A stretch of DNA of 64,000 bases from CAYJAD01 sp964368075 (GTDB lineage: Bacteria; Desulfobacterota; Desulfovibrionia; Desulfovibrionales; Desulfovibrionaceae), in the NCBI GenBank assembly GCA_964368075.1, contig CAYJAD010000009.1, positions 5,784 to 69,783 of the forward strand, given 5' to 3'. Position numbers and translations under genes: made by a program. Positions 8,632 to 16,315 of this stretch are shown one piece after another. The stretch's first letter is position 1. Every line of letters begins with the position of its first letter. Under the pieces are notes generated by a model, which had not been told where the DNA came from, made no database searches, and saw nothing but the letters and a program-made list of their open reading frames with translations.

Positions 8632-9027
8632 ATGCAACAAGCTTTCACCATGTCCATGCGCAAAAGCATCACCGGCGTACATATTACTCTTGCCGGAAGT
8701 TTTAACCAGCAGCATAAAGAAAATTTTTCTGCGCTCATTAGTGAAGCCCACAGCGAAAATGCACGAATTTTTTTAGATGTGCGCCAGCTTGCCCCCATGA
8801 AGGATTCTTATTGCCAAACATTTAAAAAATGTTACGCGCATATTCCCTCACGTAATTTATACTTCAAAGGAAAACAAGGCATAGAACTGGGACACCAGGG
8901 TAACAGAGTGCTTTTTATGAAAGAAGATTCTTGTAAGTGTGCCGGAGCGTGTAAATCATGTGCATGCCAAAATAGAGCCAAAAATCGCAATGAAAAATAT
9001 GATTTTTTGAAGAAAAAAGCCCAATAA
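8632..9027 (+). CDS. Small STAS-like protein with a C-terminal cysteine cluster, function unknown
   Basis: A 131-residue protein when started at the ATG at 8632, which is preceded by AAGGAGC at 6 bases; the longer frame back to 8473 overlaps a likely promoter and is rejected. Residues 12-95 look like a STAS or anti-sigma-antagonist fold: a strand (ITGVHITLAGSF), a helix, then ARIFLDVRQLAPM, the position where STAS proteins carry the central strand and phosphorylatable loop. The tail holds five cysteines in twelve residues (C101, C103, C107, C110, C112), spaced like a metal or Fe-S ligand set, then a basic end. It lies downstream of flavodoxin. I recognise no named family and infer no enzyme activity; a redox or metal-sensing switch is one possibility. 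Confidence 0.7.
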   Translation: MQQAFTMSMRKSITGVHITLAGSFNQQHKENFSALISEAHSENARIFLDVRQLAPMKDSYCQTFKKCYAHIPSRNLYFKGKQGIELGHQGNRVLFMKEDSCKCAGACKSCACQNRAKNRNEKYDFLKKKAQ

Positions 9028-9068
9028 AAAAAACCCTACCTTTCATTTGAAAAGAACGCGGGTTGCAC

Positions 9069-9118
9069 ATCAAATAAAAATCCCCTACATAAAATTATGT
9101 AGGGGATTTTTATTTGAT
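9069..9118. terminator. Bidirectional intrinsic terminator
   Basis: A perfect 23-bp inverted repeat with a 4-base loop (AAAT). Its core is AATCCCCTACATA pairing with TATGTAGGGGATT, with A runs on one side and T runs on the other, so it can terminate both strands. It sits between the convergent Cys-rich protein gene and the 9160-9639 gene. Confidence 0.9.
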
Positions 9119-9159
9119 AACTCAGTATTATTTTATTTTTTATAAAACCCCGCTACACA

Positions 9160-9639
9160 TTACATCACTGCATTACCACGCTTAGCAAAGTTCAGAAATT
9201 TTTCTGCAAAAACCGTGGGTGCAATGGTCTGCGTAGCCGTTCCGGATAAGCTCAAAAAGGCTGTTTCATCCATGGCTTTACTGGCATGAGCATTGGCAAG
9301 CTCTGTTTCAAATGCCTCGCGCAACAATTTAAAAGATTCCTCTACCTCAGGGTAGCTATTATCTTCGCGCCAAGGCAAGCGAATACTTTGGCCCCACATA
9401 TTACCTTTATGAGACACTAACGAAAGGCGATAAAAGCCCTTTAATTGCGCATTTTCTGCCCTTTCAAACTCTTGAGGATAACAATGCTCCTGCCACGAAT
9501 CTAAAGGTTCAGGAATGGTAGATTTTATAACAATGGGAGGGAGTGCCAATTCTTTTTCAAATTTTTCTACTACAAAAGAATAGTACAAGGTGGGGCGAAG
9601 GTTGCCGGCTTTTTTTGTGATTTTCCATTCAATTTTCAT
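9160..9639 (-). CDS. Unknown protein, third gene of the MoxR/VWA unit
   Basis: A 159-residue protein if started at the ATG at 9639 (MKIEWKITKKAGNLRP), which has AGGAG 6 bases upstream on its strand. It overlaps the region just after the VWA-protein stop by normal operon spacing. It is soluble, without signal peptide, membrane segment or cysteine cluster. The composition and segments such as SFVVEKFEKELALPPIVIK and GFYRLSLVSHKGNMWGQ suggest a mixed alpha/beta fold. I do not recognise the family. Its strict position behind a MoxR-type ATPase and a VWA protein suggests that it is either a regulator or a client/adaptor of that pair; this is inference from context only. Confidence 0.7.
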   Translation of the reverse strand: MKIEWKITKKAGNLRPTLYYSFVVEKFEKELALPPIVIKSTIPEPLDSWQEHCYPQEFERAENAQLKGFYRLSLVSHKGNMWGQSIRLPWREDNSYPEVEESFKLLREAFETELANAHASKAMDETAFLSLSGTATQTIAPTVFAEKFLNFAKRGNAVM

Positions 9640-9643
9640 AAAA

Positions 9644-11047
9644 CTACTCCTCAAAGTCTTTTTCTAACATCTGTATGCATTGCCCAAAGGGGGGCATGTG
9701 TTCCATTTTTTTAGAAGCTATCCATAACACCGGATAGTCAGGTTCTTGCGGAAAATCCACACATTCAAAATCTGTAAACCAAAGCAAGCAGGCAGGGTGT
9801 ACACCTTCTTTTTCAAGATAAGCCGGAATATTTTTATAGCTTGTCCCGCCGCCGCCATGCACCATAAGTCGAAGCGGCCTATCTGCTCTGGTATATTGAT
9901 CATGCTTTTGCACCACAGTGTCATGATACATGACAAAAAGTGTGGTATCATAGCTTTCTAAAATATTTTCCAGCTCTGTGCAAAAGATTGCCAGCATATC
10001 TGTATCAATGGAGCCAGACGCATCTATGGCCAAGGCAAGAGTGGGAATGCGCGGCTCTAGTCGTGAAGGCAAATAAATATCTTGTGAAATATAGCGCCTA
10101 TTAGGCATGGACCACGAATAGTCACCGTCAAAACAGTACTCTATAAAACGCTGCAAAAGGCTTTGCCAGTCCAACTTTGGACGTATGCGCGTATGGTACA
10201 AGCGCAGTAAGCCTAAGGGAATATCGCCATGTCCTTCGGCACTGTGCATGGCTTGAGTGAGCTGAATAAGCGCTTCTTCCTCTGCCCTACGCTCATTTTC
10301 TTTACTCTGTTGCGCCATAAGAGGATGATCACGAATTTCACCGAAAAAATCGCCACTTTTGCCATCTTCACTCAAACTATCAGAGGCGCTATTGCCCTTC
10401 GTCTGCACCAATTCTTCCTGCTCTTGCGCGTCATCTTTTTTTTCACCTTGCGCCTTTTTTTCTTGATGCTCTTGCCCTTCCGTTTCTTGAGAATCTTCTA
10501 CATGCCCACTAGAGGCATTGTCCGTATTGGCATCGGTTTGTTCTGAAGTTAAAGCTTCTTGTGCTCCGCCGTGCACATCATGATCTGTCATTTTCGCTAG
10601 CAGCGTATAAATTTCATCTACACTTTTTTCATCGTATTGCGGATCATGTTCAAAATACACTTCAGACAAGACAAAACCGGCTTCTTTAAGTAAGCTGTTA
10701 ATGGCATAGTCACAGGCTCTATTCCAAAGTTTTTCATCTCTCCCTTGGCGACGCAAATGGTGATTGCACGCAATATGTAAAATTTCATGGGCTTGCGCGG
10801 CCTGCAGTTGATCTTCTGACAGCACAGAAATAAATTGCGGATTAAAAGCAAGGGTTTTTCCATCTGTCCACAAATTAGCGCATTGTGAATCGGCTTTTAA
10901 TTGTAATTTCAAAGCCAAAGAACCAAAAAAAGGATGCGAAAAAAGCAAATGAGCACGAGCTTTTTGCATGCGCGCTAAAGCCTGTGCTTCCAAAGCTTTT
11001 TGTGCATCCTTAGATGAAAGAGAAGGTTTTTCTTGTAAGCTTGTCAT
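9644..11047 (-). CDS. Putative metallopeptidase-domain / VWA-like protein (DUF2201 type)
   Basis: A 467-residue cytosolic protein. The N-terminal part has a zincin-like motif, HEILHIACNHH, with H87, E88 and H91 and a further CDYAINSLL segment, as in the DUF2201 N-terminal putative metallopeptidase domain. Residues about 155-250 form a highly acidic low-complexity linker. The C-terminal part is a VWA-like domain with a MIDAS-type DASGS motif near residue 339 (LALAIDASGSIDTD) and the GGGGTSYKNIP segment that often supplies the second metal-site threonine. Pairs of MoxR-type ATPase and VWA protein act like RavA-ViaA or NorQ-NorD in assembly or remodelling of protein complexes. It is 3 bases downstream of the ATPase gene and precedes the unknown gene. 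Whether the HExxH site is catalytic is unknown. Confidence 0.88.
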   Translation of the reverse strand: MTSLQEKPSLSSKDAQKALEAQALARMQKARAHLLFSHPFFGSLALKLQLKADSQCANLWTDGKTLAFNPQFISVLSEDQLQAAQAHEILHIACNHHLRRQGRDEKLWNRACDYAINSLLKEAGFVLSEVYFEHDPQYDEKSVDEIYTLLAKMTDHDVHGGAQEALTSEQTDANTDNASSGHVEDSQETEGQEHQEKKAQGEKKDDAQEQEELVQTKGNSASDSLSEDGKSGDFFGEIRDHPLMAQQSKENERRAEEEALIQLTQAMHSAEGHGDIPLGLLRLYHTRIRPKLDWQSLLQRFIEYCFDGDYSWSMPNRRYISQDIYLPSRLEPRIPTLALAIDASGSIDTDMLAIFCTELENILESYDTTLFVMYHDTVVQKHDQYTRADRPLRLMVHGGGGTSYKNIPAYLEKEGVHPACLLWFTDFECVDFPQEPDYPVLWIASKKMEHMPPFGQCIQMLEKDFEE

Positions 11048-11050
11048 GGT

Positions 11051-12043
11051 TTACATAAGCACATGGGAATGTTTTTGCGCCCACTGCATAAAGGGTTCCG
11101 TATGCACAATGCTTTCATCTTTACACACTGCTGTGCGTAATAACAACACAGAAAACTCTGGCGGTAACCGCAATGCATATTGCACTATTTTATCTATATT
11201 TTGGCTATCGGCTTTGGCACCTAAAGCTTCGCAAATGGCATAAAGTGTGGCGGGTTCTGGGGAAATTTCTATCTGTGTGGGCATGGCCAATATGCTTTCC
11301 ATGGTGGGCAGCTCGCGCCAAATTCGCAAAAAGCCAATAAATTCTGTAGCCGCTGTCATACCTATGGTGCCTTGAAACAACTCATATTCAACTTCAGGCT
11401 CCAAAGATGTTTTTAACATATGCGACACGAATTCCCATGAACGCGGCGAAGCAAAAGCCTTGCTGGCTGACTGTGGATCAAAGTCGTGTAATAGCATGGG
11501 TCTAAAGCGTAAAAACGCAAGAACTTCTTGTGAAATCTGTGCTTTTTCTGCCCATAAAAGCCAATCATCCGTAGAGGTTTGCATATTAATATGCACCATG
11601 CGATTGGCTAAGGCTGTGGGCATTCTGTGAGTTACAGAGCGATCTTTTTCACCATTACCTGCTGCAATGACAGTCCAACCTTGAGGCAATACATATTCCC
11701 CAATGCGTCTGTCCAACACAAGCTGATAACAGGCGGCCTGCACCAAAGGCGGAGCGGCATTAAGTTCATCTAAAAAAACGATGCCTGCATCTTCGCTGTC
11801 TTCATGAGGCAAAAAAGAGGGAGGACACCACGTAGCCTGCCCTTGAGCATTGACACGAGGCAAGCCACGCAAGTCCACAGGATCTAGTAAAACAGCTCGT
11901 ATATCAATGAGTTTTAAATTTCTCTCTTTAGCCACTTGAGCAACAATTTGACTTTTGCCAATGCCTGGTGCTCCCCATAAAAAAACAGGTTGCTGAATTG
12001 TAATAAGCGTATGTAATGCTGTTATAACTTGTAATGGATTCAC
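11051..12043 (-). CDS. MoxR-type AAA+ ATPase
   Basis: A 330-residue AAA+ ATPase of the MoxR/RavA kind. Walker A is GAPGIGKS (residues 24-31), Walker B is IVFLDE (88-93), followed by the sensor-1 region VIAAGNGEKD and an arginine-finger-like NRMVHINM segment. MoxR proteins form hexamers that use ATP to remodel or insert cofactors into partner proteins, normally together with a VWA-domain partner. That partner is encoded immediately downstream with 3 bases between genes. The start ATG has an upstream AGGAG (minus strand, near 12052). The target complex cannot be identified from this window; no obvious client operon is adjacent. Confidence 0.92.
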   Translation of the reverse strand: MNPLQVITALHTLITIQQPVFLWGAPGIGKSQIVAQVAKERNLKLIDIRAVLLDPVDLRGLPRVNAQGQATWCPPSFLPHEDSEDAGIVFLDELNAAPPLVQAACYQLVLDRRIGEYVLPQGWTVIAAGNGEKDRSVTHRMPTALANRMVHINMQTSTDDWLLWAEKAQISQEVLAFLRFRPMLLHDFDPQSASKAFASPRSWEFVSHMLKTSLEPEVEYELFQGTIGMTAATEFIGFLRIWRELPTMESILAMPTQIEISPEPATLYAICEALGAKADSQNIDKIVQYALRLPPEFSVLLLRTAVCKDESIVHTEPFMQWAQKHSHVLM

Positions 12044-12353
12044 TGCGCACTCCTCTTCTGAGAGCCCTACACAAGAAATTTTGATGTCATTTCATAAAAT
12101 TTGCACACGATGTTGCAAAATAAAAAATGCGGTGCAGAGCTAAAAGGCACAAAATCAATTGCGATGTTCTTAATTTACACGAACCTCCATAATTCACATC
12201 ACAGGCTATTCACGTAAATGTATCTACCTTTGTACGGCCAAACAGCGAAGCAAAGCCACTCTTGATTTTTTGCACCTCTTACGTACATTTTTTAAAAATG
12301 AAAGTCAAACTCAAATTTAAAATCCACTCTTTCTCTTTCGTTTTTAAAACAAC
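12044..12353. other. Intergenic region upstream of the MoxR unit
   Basis: About 310 bases with no gene. It should hold the promoter of the leftward MoxR/VWA unit. I see no distinctive operator or repeat. Confidence 0.5.
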
Positions 12354-12391
12354 AAAAAAAACCCTCACATTGGTATAATGCAAGGGATTTT
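12354..12391 (-). terminator. Intrinsic terminator downstream of pyrR
   Basis: On the minus strand CCCTTGCATT, loop ATACC, AATGTGAGGG is followed by a run of T. It begins about 20 bases after the pyrR stop. Confidence 0.85.
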
Positions 12392-12411
12392 ACAAACTTA
12401 TAAAAAAAGAA

Positions 12412-12948
12412 CTATGGGGCTTTTACAACAACAACCTCATCACGCCCATCTTGCTCTGTTACCAAAACATTCACATGCTCCAAAACCTGTGTATCTACGG
12501 TACACCCCACATAATTAGCTTCAATGGGTAATTCTCTATGTCCTCTGTCTACCAATACCAAAAGCTCCACTTTTTTGGGGCGACCGTAATCTAGCAAAGC
12601 CTCCAGTGCCGCGCGAATGGTACGCCCCGTGTACAGCACATCATCCACAAGCACTATGGTCATGCCATCTACAGCGTGCACTATATGTGATTGCCCTATG
12701 TGTGGCTTAGCATCAAGACTTGTCCAATCATCACGATATAAATTTATATCCAGTGTGCCCATGGCAAGTTTTTTTCCTGTGCGCCCTTGTAAAACATTGT
12801 GTAAGCGTTGGGCAATATCAGCGCCACGCCTTTGTATACCTACAAGCATAACATTTTCACACATACCATGTTTTTCTATAATATGGTCAGCAAGCTTTTC
12901 TAGGGTATATGTAAATTCATCTCCATTCAAAATGACAGTACTTTTCAT
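12412..12948 (-). CDS. pyrR: Bifunctional pyr operon regulator / uracil phosphoribosyltransferase PyrR
   Basis: A 178-residue type I phosphoribosyltransferase fold. The PRPP-binding loop VLVDDVLYTGRT is at residues 99-110, preceded by the GIQRRGADIA flexible-loop segment typical of PyrR. PyrR family members convert uracil and PRPP to UMP, and in many bacteria bind pyr mRNA to control attenuation. I chose the ATG at 12948 (MKSTVILNGDEF), which has GGAGG upstream, over an ATG 30 bases earlier. No pyr biosynthetic gene is adjacent, so it stands alone here; RNA-binding control of a remote pyr gene cannot be judged. Confidence 0.95.
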   Translation of the reverse strand: MKSTVILNGDEFTYTLEKLADHIIEKHGMCENVMLVGIQRRGADIAQRLHNVLQGRTGKKLAMGTLDINLYRDDWTSLDAKPHIGQSHIVHAVDGMTIVLVDDVLYTGRTIRAALEALLDYGRPKKVELLVLVDRGHRELPIEANYVGCTVDTQVLEHVNVLVTEQDGRDEVVVVKAP

Positions 12949-13097
12949 AATACTCTTTTCCTCCAAAGAATAAAACATCGTGCAAAACCATATAAAAAAA
13001 CGCCTTCCTTGTGAAGTATAAAAAGAAATATTTATACCATTGACAAATGTCCTCTAGATGCTTAGTTTTTTGACGTACAATTTTTTAGGAGGCCATC

Positions 13098-13424
13098 ATG
13101 GTTGAAATGACAGAAGGCGCCCGCAAAGAGCTTGAAGCGTATTTTGCGGATAAAGAAAAAGGATCTATTCGTGTTTATCTTGCCCCCGGCGGTTGAAGCG
13201 GCCCACGTTTAGCATTGGCTCTGGATGAGCCAACAGATGAAGATAGCAAGTTTGATGTTGATGGCTTTGTATTTTGTGTGAACAATGAATTGTTAGCACA
13301 AGTAGAAGGCGTTTCCCTTGATTTTGGATATATGGGTTTTGCCATTACCCCTAAGAATCCACTGCCCAACAGCGGTAGTAGCGCATGCGGAAGCTGCTCC
13401 GGCGGTTCCTCTTGCGGTTCTTAA
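13098..13424 (+). CDS. HesB/IscA-like selenoprotein with in-frame UGA (Sec33)
   Basis: A 108-residue HesB/IscA-family protein when the in-frame TGA at 13194-13196 is read as selenocysteine. An ideal AGGAGG lies 5 bases before the ATG at 13098. Residues 1-32 (MVEMTEGARKELEAYF to VYLAPGG) and residues 34-108 (SGPRLALALDEP onward) together form one HesB domain; the codon between GG and SGPRLAL is a cysteine in Desulfovibrio homologues I recall. The first conserved ligand of IscA proteins is therefore U33, and the remaining Cys are in a C-terminal CGSC-type tail. A SECIS-like hairpin starts 18 bases after the TGA. HesB-like selenoproteins are a described family. Standard gene callers would report only the part after the TGA or a broken gene. 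Role: probably Fe-S or other metal/redox chemistry, not proven. Confidence 0.88.
13194..13233 (+). promoter_or_regulatory. Sec UGA codon and bacterial SECIS-like stem-loop
   Basis: The UGA (13194-13196) is codon 33 of the HesB-like gene. Downstream, TTGGCTC (13215-13221), loop TGGAT and GAGCCAA (13227-13233) form a perfect 7-bp stem with G residues in the apical loop, about 25 bases from the UGA. That distance and the loop guanine match the known requirements for SelB binding in bacteria. selA, selB and tRNA-Sec are not in this window. Confidence 0.8.
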
Positions 13425-13451
13425 TGCAAAACTAATTATATATGATTACAG

Positions 13452-13481
13452 AAAAACCTCGGCTTTTTACCGAGGTTTTTT
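13452..13481 (+). terminator. Intrinsic terminator after the HesB-like gene
   Basis: AAAAACCTCGG, loop CTTTTTA, CCGAGGTTTTT, T-rich tail. It is nearly symmetric, so it can also serve the convergent methyltransferase gene. Confidence 0.9.
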
Positions 13482-13494
13482 ATTTTCAAAAACC

Positions 13495-14220
13495 CTAAAC
13501 ATTTTTCCGTAAAAGCACATGATTAAAATAAGCTATACTCACGAAGGCGGGGTTTTGCAAAAGAGCCCATTCCACCTCAAGCATGTTTTGCACCCACTGG
13601 TCACGCCCTTGCACAGCGGCATCATGCAGGCTGGCTAAAGCCCGCACACCTTGCACACTTTCTATCTGCGCTTTATCCTCTAGCCAGTATAATAAGTCTT
13701 CATTTTCATAATACTTAATATGTCCAAAGGCCGAAGAATAGGCATGTCCGCCTTGCATAAGTTTATGCACTTCATCAAAATCTGCTTCTTGCACCACGGC
13801 TTGTACAATACGCCCCGCTCTGTTGTGACGCACAATAGAAAGTATGCCGCCTTTTTTGAGCACGCGCAGCAATTCTAGCAGTATTTCTTTAGTATTATCT
13901 ACAAATTCAAAAACCATATGACAAAGAACCACATCGAAAGATTCATTGGAAAAAGCTTGCAATACGCTTAAATCACCGTGAATTTGCTCAAAGTTTTCAT
14001 TTTTCTGTGCTGCGGCTATCATGGCGGCATTCATTTCCACCGCCACCACGGTATTTTGCTTTGCCAAGGCATTAGCCGTAAAGGCAAATCCTGAGCCAAA
14101 GTCCAATATTTTTTGGCCTTGCAAAAAATCCAATTGTTTCCATACCGTTTGATAAAAAACCTCGCCTAAAGGCGAAACAGTATAGTCATAATAACGTTGC
14201 ATTTCTTTATCCATACCCAT
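13495..14220 (-). CDS. Class I SAM-dependent methyltransferase
   Basis: A 241-residue Rossmann-fold methyltransferase. Motif I is KILDFGSGFAFTANAL (residues 37-51), the acidic motif II end is VVAVEMNAAMI, and motif IV is FDVVLCHMVFEFV, followed by LLRVLKKGGILSIV, which places it in the Methyltransf_11 group. It resembles CmoM/SmtA-like enzymes but lacks features that would fix the substrate. It begins 3 bases downstream of engB on the same strand and probably shares its transcript. The role is unknown; a tRNA or small-molecule substrate is possible. Confidence 0.88.
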   Translation of the reverse strand: MGMDKEMQRYYDYTVSPLGEVFYQTVWKQLDFLQGQKILDFGSGFAFTANALAKQNTVVAVEMNAAMIAAAQKNENFEQIHGDLSVLQAFSNESFDVVLCHMVFEFVDNTKEILLELLRVLKKGGILSIVRHNRAGRIVQAVVQEADFDEVHKLMQGGHAYSSAFGHIKYYENEDLLYWLEDKAQIESVQGVRALASLHDAAVQGRDQWVQNMLEVEWALLQNPAFVSIAYFNHVLLRKNV

Positions 14221-14223
14221 AAC

Positions 14224-14826
14224 CTATACCTCTTCCTCATGCGGGGAAGCATTTTGTGCTATATCGCGCAACGCTTGCCATAAAGTATCTAGGCCAAGAC
14301 CGCTGGATGAAGATGTAATAATGGGCACTATACCGCGTAAATGCTGCGTCCAGAGTTTTTGTTTTTCTACTCTTTCTTTTTGCTTACACTTATCGGCTTT
14401 AGTCAAAATGGGAAGTAAGGGAATGTTATTCGTTTGGGCAAATTCTACCAACTGCACATCGATTTTTTGCGGTGGTAAGCGACAATCTAAAAGCACAGCT
14501 AAAGCCTCTAAAGATTGACAATTCACCAAGTAGCGTTGCATTAACTTTCCCCATGCGTTGCGCTCTTCCTTACTACATCTGGCATAGCCATAACCTGGCA
14601 AATCCACCACATAAAAATCTTCTGGCTCTACACGATAAAAATTTAAAGAGCGTGTCTTACCGGGGGTAGCACTGGTTTTTGCCAAAGATTTTCGCCCTGC
14701 TAAAGCATTTACCAAGGAAGACTTCCCCACATTGGATCGTCCTGCCAAGGCAATTTGCACACTATCTAATGCAATTATTTGCTCAAAAGTGTACGCTGTT
14801 GTTTCCAAAATAAGCTTGGATTGCAT
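14224..14826 (-). CDS. engB: Ribosome biogenesis GTPase EngB (YsxC/YihA)
   Basis: A 200-residue TrmE-Era-like GTPase needed for assembly of the large ribosomal subunit. G1 is GRSNVGKS (residues 29-36), G3 is DLPGYG (75-80), G4 is TKAD (142-145) and a TSSSSG segment gives G5. The length matches the family. The ATG at 14826 begins MQSKLILETTAY. The methyltransferase gene follows 3 bases after its stop. Confidence 0.96.
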   Translation of the reverse strand: MQSKLILETTAYTFEQIIALDSVQIALAGRSNVGKSSLVNALAGRKSLAKTSATPGKTRSLNFYRVEPEDFYVVDLPGYGYARCSKEERNAWGKLMQRYLVNCQSLEALAVLLDCRLPPQKIDVQLVEFAQTNNIPLLPILTKADKCKQKERVEKQKLWTQHLRGIVPIITSSSSGLGLDTLWQALRDIAQNASPHEEEV

Positions 14827-15001
14827 AGTTTATTCCTTTATAATGGTAATCAGATTGTATGCATATGCAGTACGACAAAGAGAGGCGCATGCGCCAGCGT
14901 ACTATAGTTTAACTTGACAAGGTCTAGCGAATAAGTAAAATTTCATGCTTTCGTGTTTACAACTATATCTTTGTCTTTTATGAAATGCAAATGGTGAAAC
15001 A

Positions 15002-15454
15002 ATGTTAGAAATTTTGGTTATAAACGGTCCTAATTTAAATGCTTTAGGGCAGAGAGAACCACATATTTATGGATATGATGGCCTAGAGAGCATCCCTCAA
15101 TATGTTCACGAAGTCTTGCAAGGCAAGGCAGACAGTGTTCATCTTACCTTTTTTCAATCTAATCACGAAGGCGCCATTATTGACCGATTAGAACAAGCGC
15201 GAAAAGAAGCTGTAGACGGACTTGTGATTAATGCCGGTGCTTTTACCCACACCAGCCTAGCTTTAGCCGATTGCCTTGCTTGGATAAAAATTCCCTTTGT
15301 GGAAGTGCATTTGAGCAATGTGCATGCCCGTGCAGAAGAGATACGTCACAAAACTCTCATAGGGCATCATGCCATGGGCATAATTTCGGGTTTTGGCATA
15401 TATAGTTATGCGCTGGGAGTACAAGCTCTCGTTTGCAAATTAGAAAAAAATTAA
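15002..15454 (+). CDS. aroQ: 3-dehydroquinate dehydratase, type II
   Basis: Catalyses trans dehydration of 3-dehydroquinate to 3-dehydroshikimate, the third step of the shikimate pathway. At 150 residues it is full length for the dodecameric type II enzyme. Conserved parts are INGPNLNALGQREPHIYG (residues 7-24, with the catalytic Arg18 and Tyr23), QSNHEG (52-57), NAGAFTHTS (77-85) and EVHLSNVHARAEEIRHKT (101-118). It is followed 34 bases later by efp, an order common in Desulfovibrionaceae and related groups. Confidence 0.96.
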   Translation: MLEILVINGPNLNALGQREPHIYGYDGLESIPQYVHEVLQGKADSVHLTFFQSNHEGAIIDRLEQARKEAVDGLVINAGAFTHTSLALADCLAWIKIPFVEVHLSNVHARAEEIRHKTLIGHHAMGIISGFGIYSYALGVQALVCKLEKN

Positions 15455-15488
15455 CTTACTAGAAAAGCATATATAATAAGGAGTTCAT

Positions 15489-16046
15489 ATGTATTCTACC
15501 ACAGATTTTAGAAGAGGCCTTAAAATTGAAATCGACGACACACCTTTTGAAATAGTTGACTTTCAGCATTTTAAACCCGGCAAAGGCGGCGCCATGGTGC
15601 GCACCAAATTGCGTAATATTTTAAATGGCCGTCTTGTAGACAATACTTTTCGCTCTGGTGAAAAAGTGCATCGTCCTGACCTAGAAACCCGCGATATGCA
15701 ATTTTTGTATCATGAAGGTGAAGATCTTATTTTCATGGACATGACCACCTACGAACAAATGCAAATGAAAGCAGAAGCCACCGATGGCAAAGCAGGATTT
15801 TTAAAAGATGGTCAGGAGTGTCGTGTACTTTTGTATAAGGGCAATCCTCTTGATATTGATATCCCTGTTTCCCTTGTATTGGAGGTTACTCAAACAGAAC
15901 CCGGTGCCAAGGGCGATACCGTAAGTAATGTGACAAAGCCTGCTACTTTAGAAACTGGCCTTGTTATTCAAGTGCCTCTTTTTGTGAACGAAGGAAATAA
16001 AGTTAAGGTAGATACACGCACCAAAGAATATCTTGGCCGCGAATAA
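15489..16046 (+). CDS. efp: Elongation factor P
   Basis: EF-P rescues ribosomes stalled at polyproline stretches by occupying the site next to the E site. The 185-residue length and the three beta-barrel domains are typical. The tip loop KPGKGGAMVRTKLRN places the usually modified lysine at K32, in the loop position equivalent to E. coli K34. The C-terminal GLVIQVPLFVNEGNKVKVDTRTKEYLGR segment is the EF-P signature. An AAGGAG precedes the ATG. No epmA or epmB gene is seen in the window, so the modification state is unknown. Confidence 0.97.
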   Translation: MYSTTDFRRGLKIEIDDTPFEIVDFQHFKPGKGGAMVRTKLRNILNGRLVDNTFRSGEKVHRPDLETRDMQFLYHEGEDLIFMDMTTYEQMQMKAEATDGKAGFLKDGQECRVLLYKGNPLDIDIPVSLVLEVTQTEPGAKGDTVSNVTKPATLETGLVIQVPLFVNEGNKVKVDTRTKEYLGRE

Positions 16047-16097
16047 AAATTCTATATTTCCACCATATTGCCTATTGCGGCAATACAAAACATTCAG

Positions 16098-16140
16098 AGA
16101 TTGCGTGTTGTACTTCGCTTCACGCAATCTTGATAATTTT
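16098..16140 (+). terminator. Probable terminator after efp
   Basis: AGATTGCGTG (16098-16107) and CACGCAATCT (16121-16130) pair perfectly around a 13-base loop, followed by TGATAATTTTT. The T tract is interrupted, so termination may be partial. Confidence 0.65.
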
Positions 16141-16315
16141 TCCTATTCTATATGCACCTTAGTAATTATTGAAAAACTTCATTTTCTTCAATGTATTCAA
16201 AAAGTATGTGGTGTTGGAAAATGAAATAAAGTCTAGATGCACAATATATATTAAAACTGCTGTACAATGCCTTGTGCAGAGAAATGTAGTGTATGAGCGC
16301 TCATCAATAAAAGTT

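Noticed and set aside
13194..13424. HesB-like gene as a pseudogene broken by TGA
   Set aside because: Both sides are perfectly conserved in frame, a SECIS-like hairpin follows, and the codon position equals a functional Cys.
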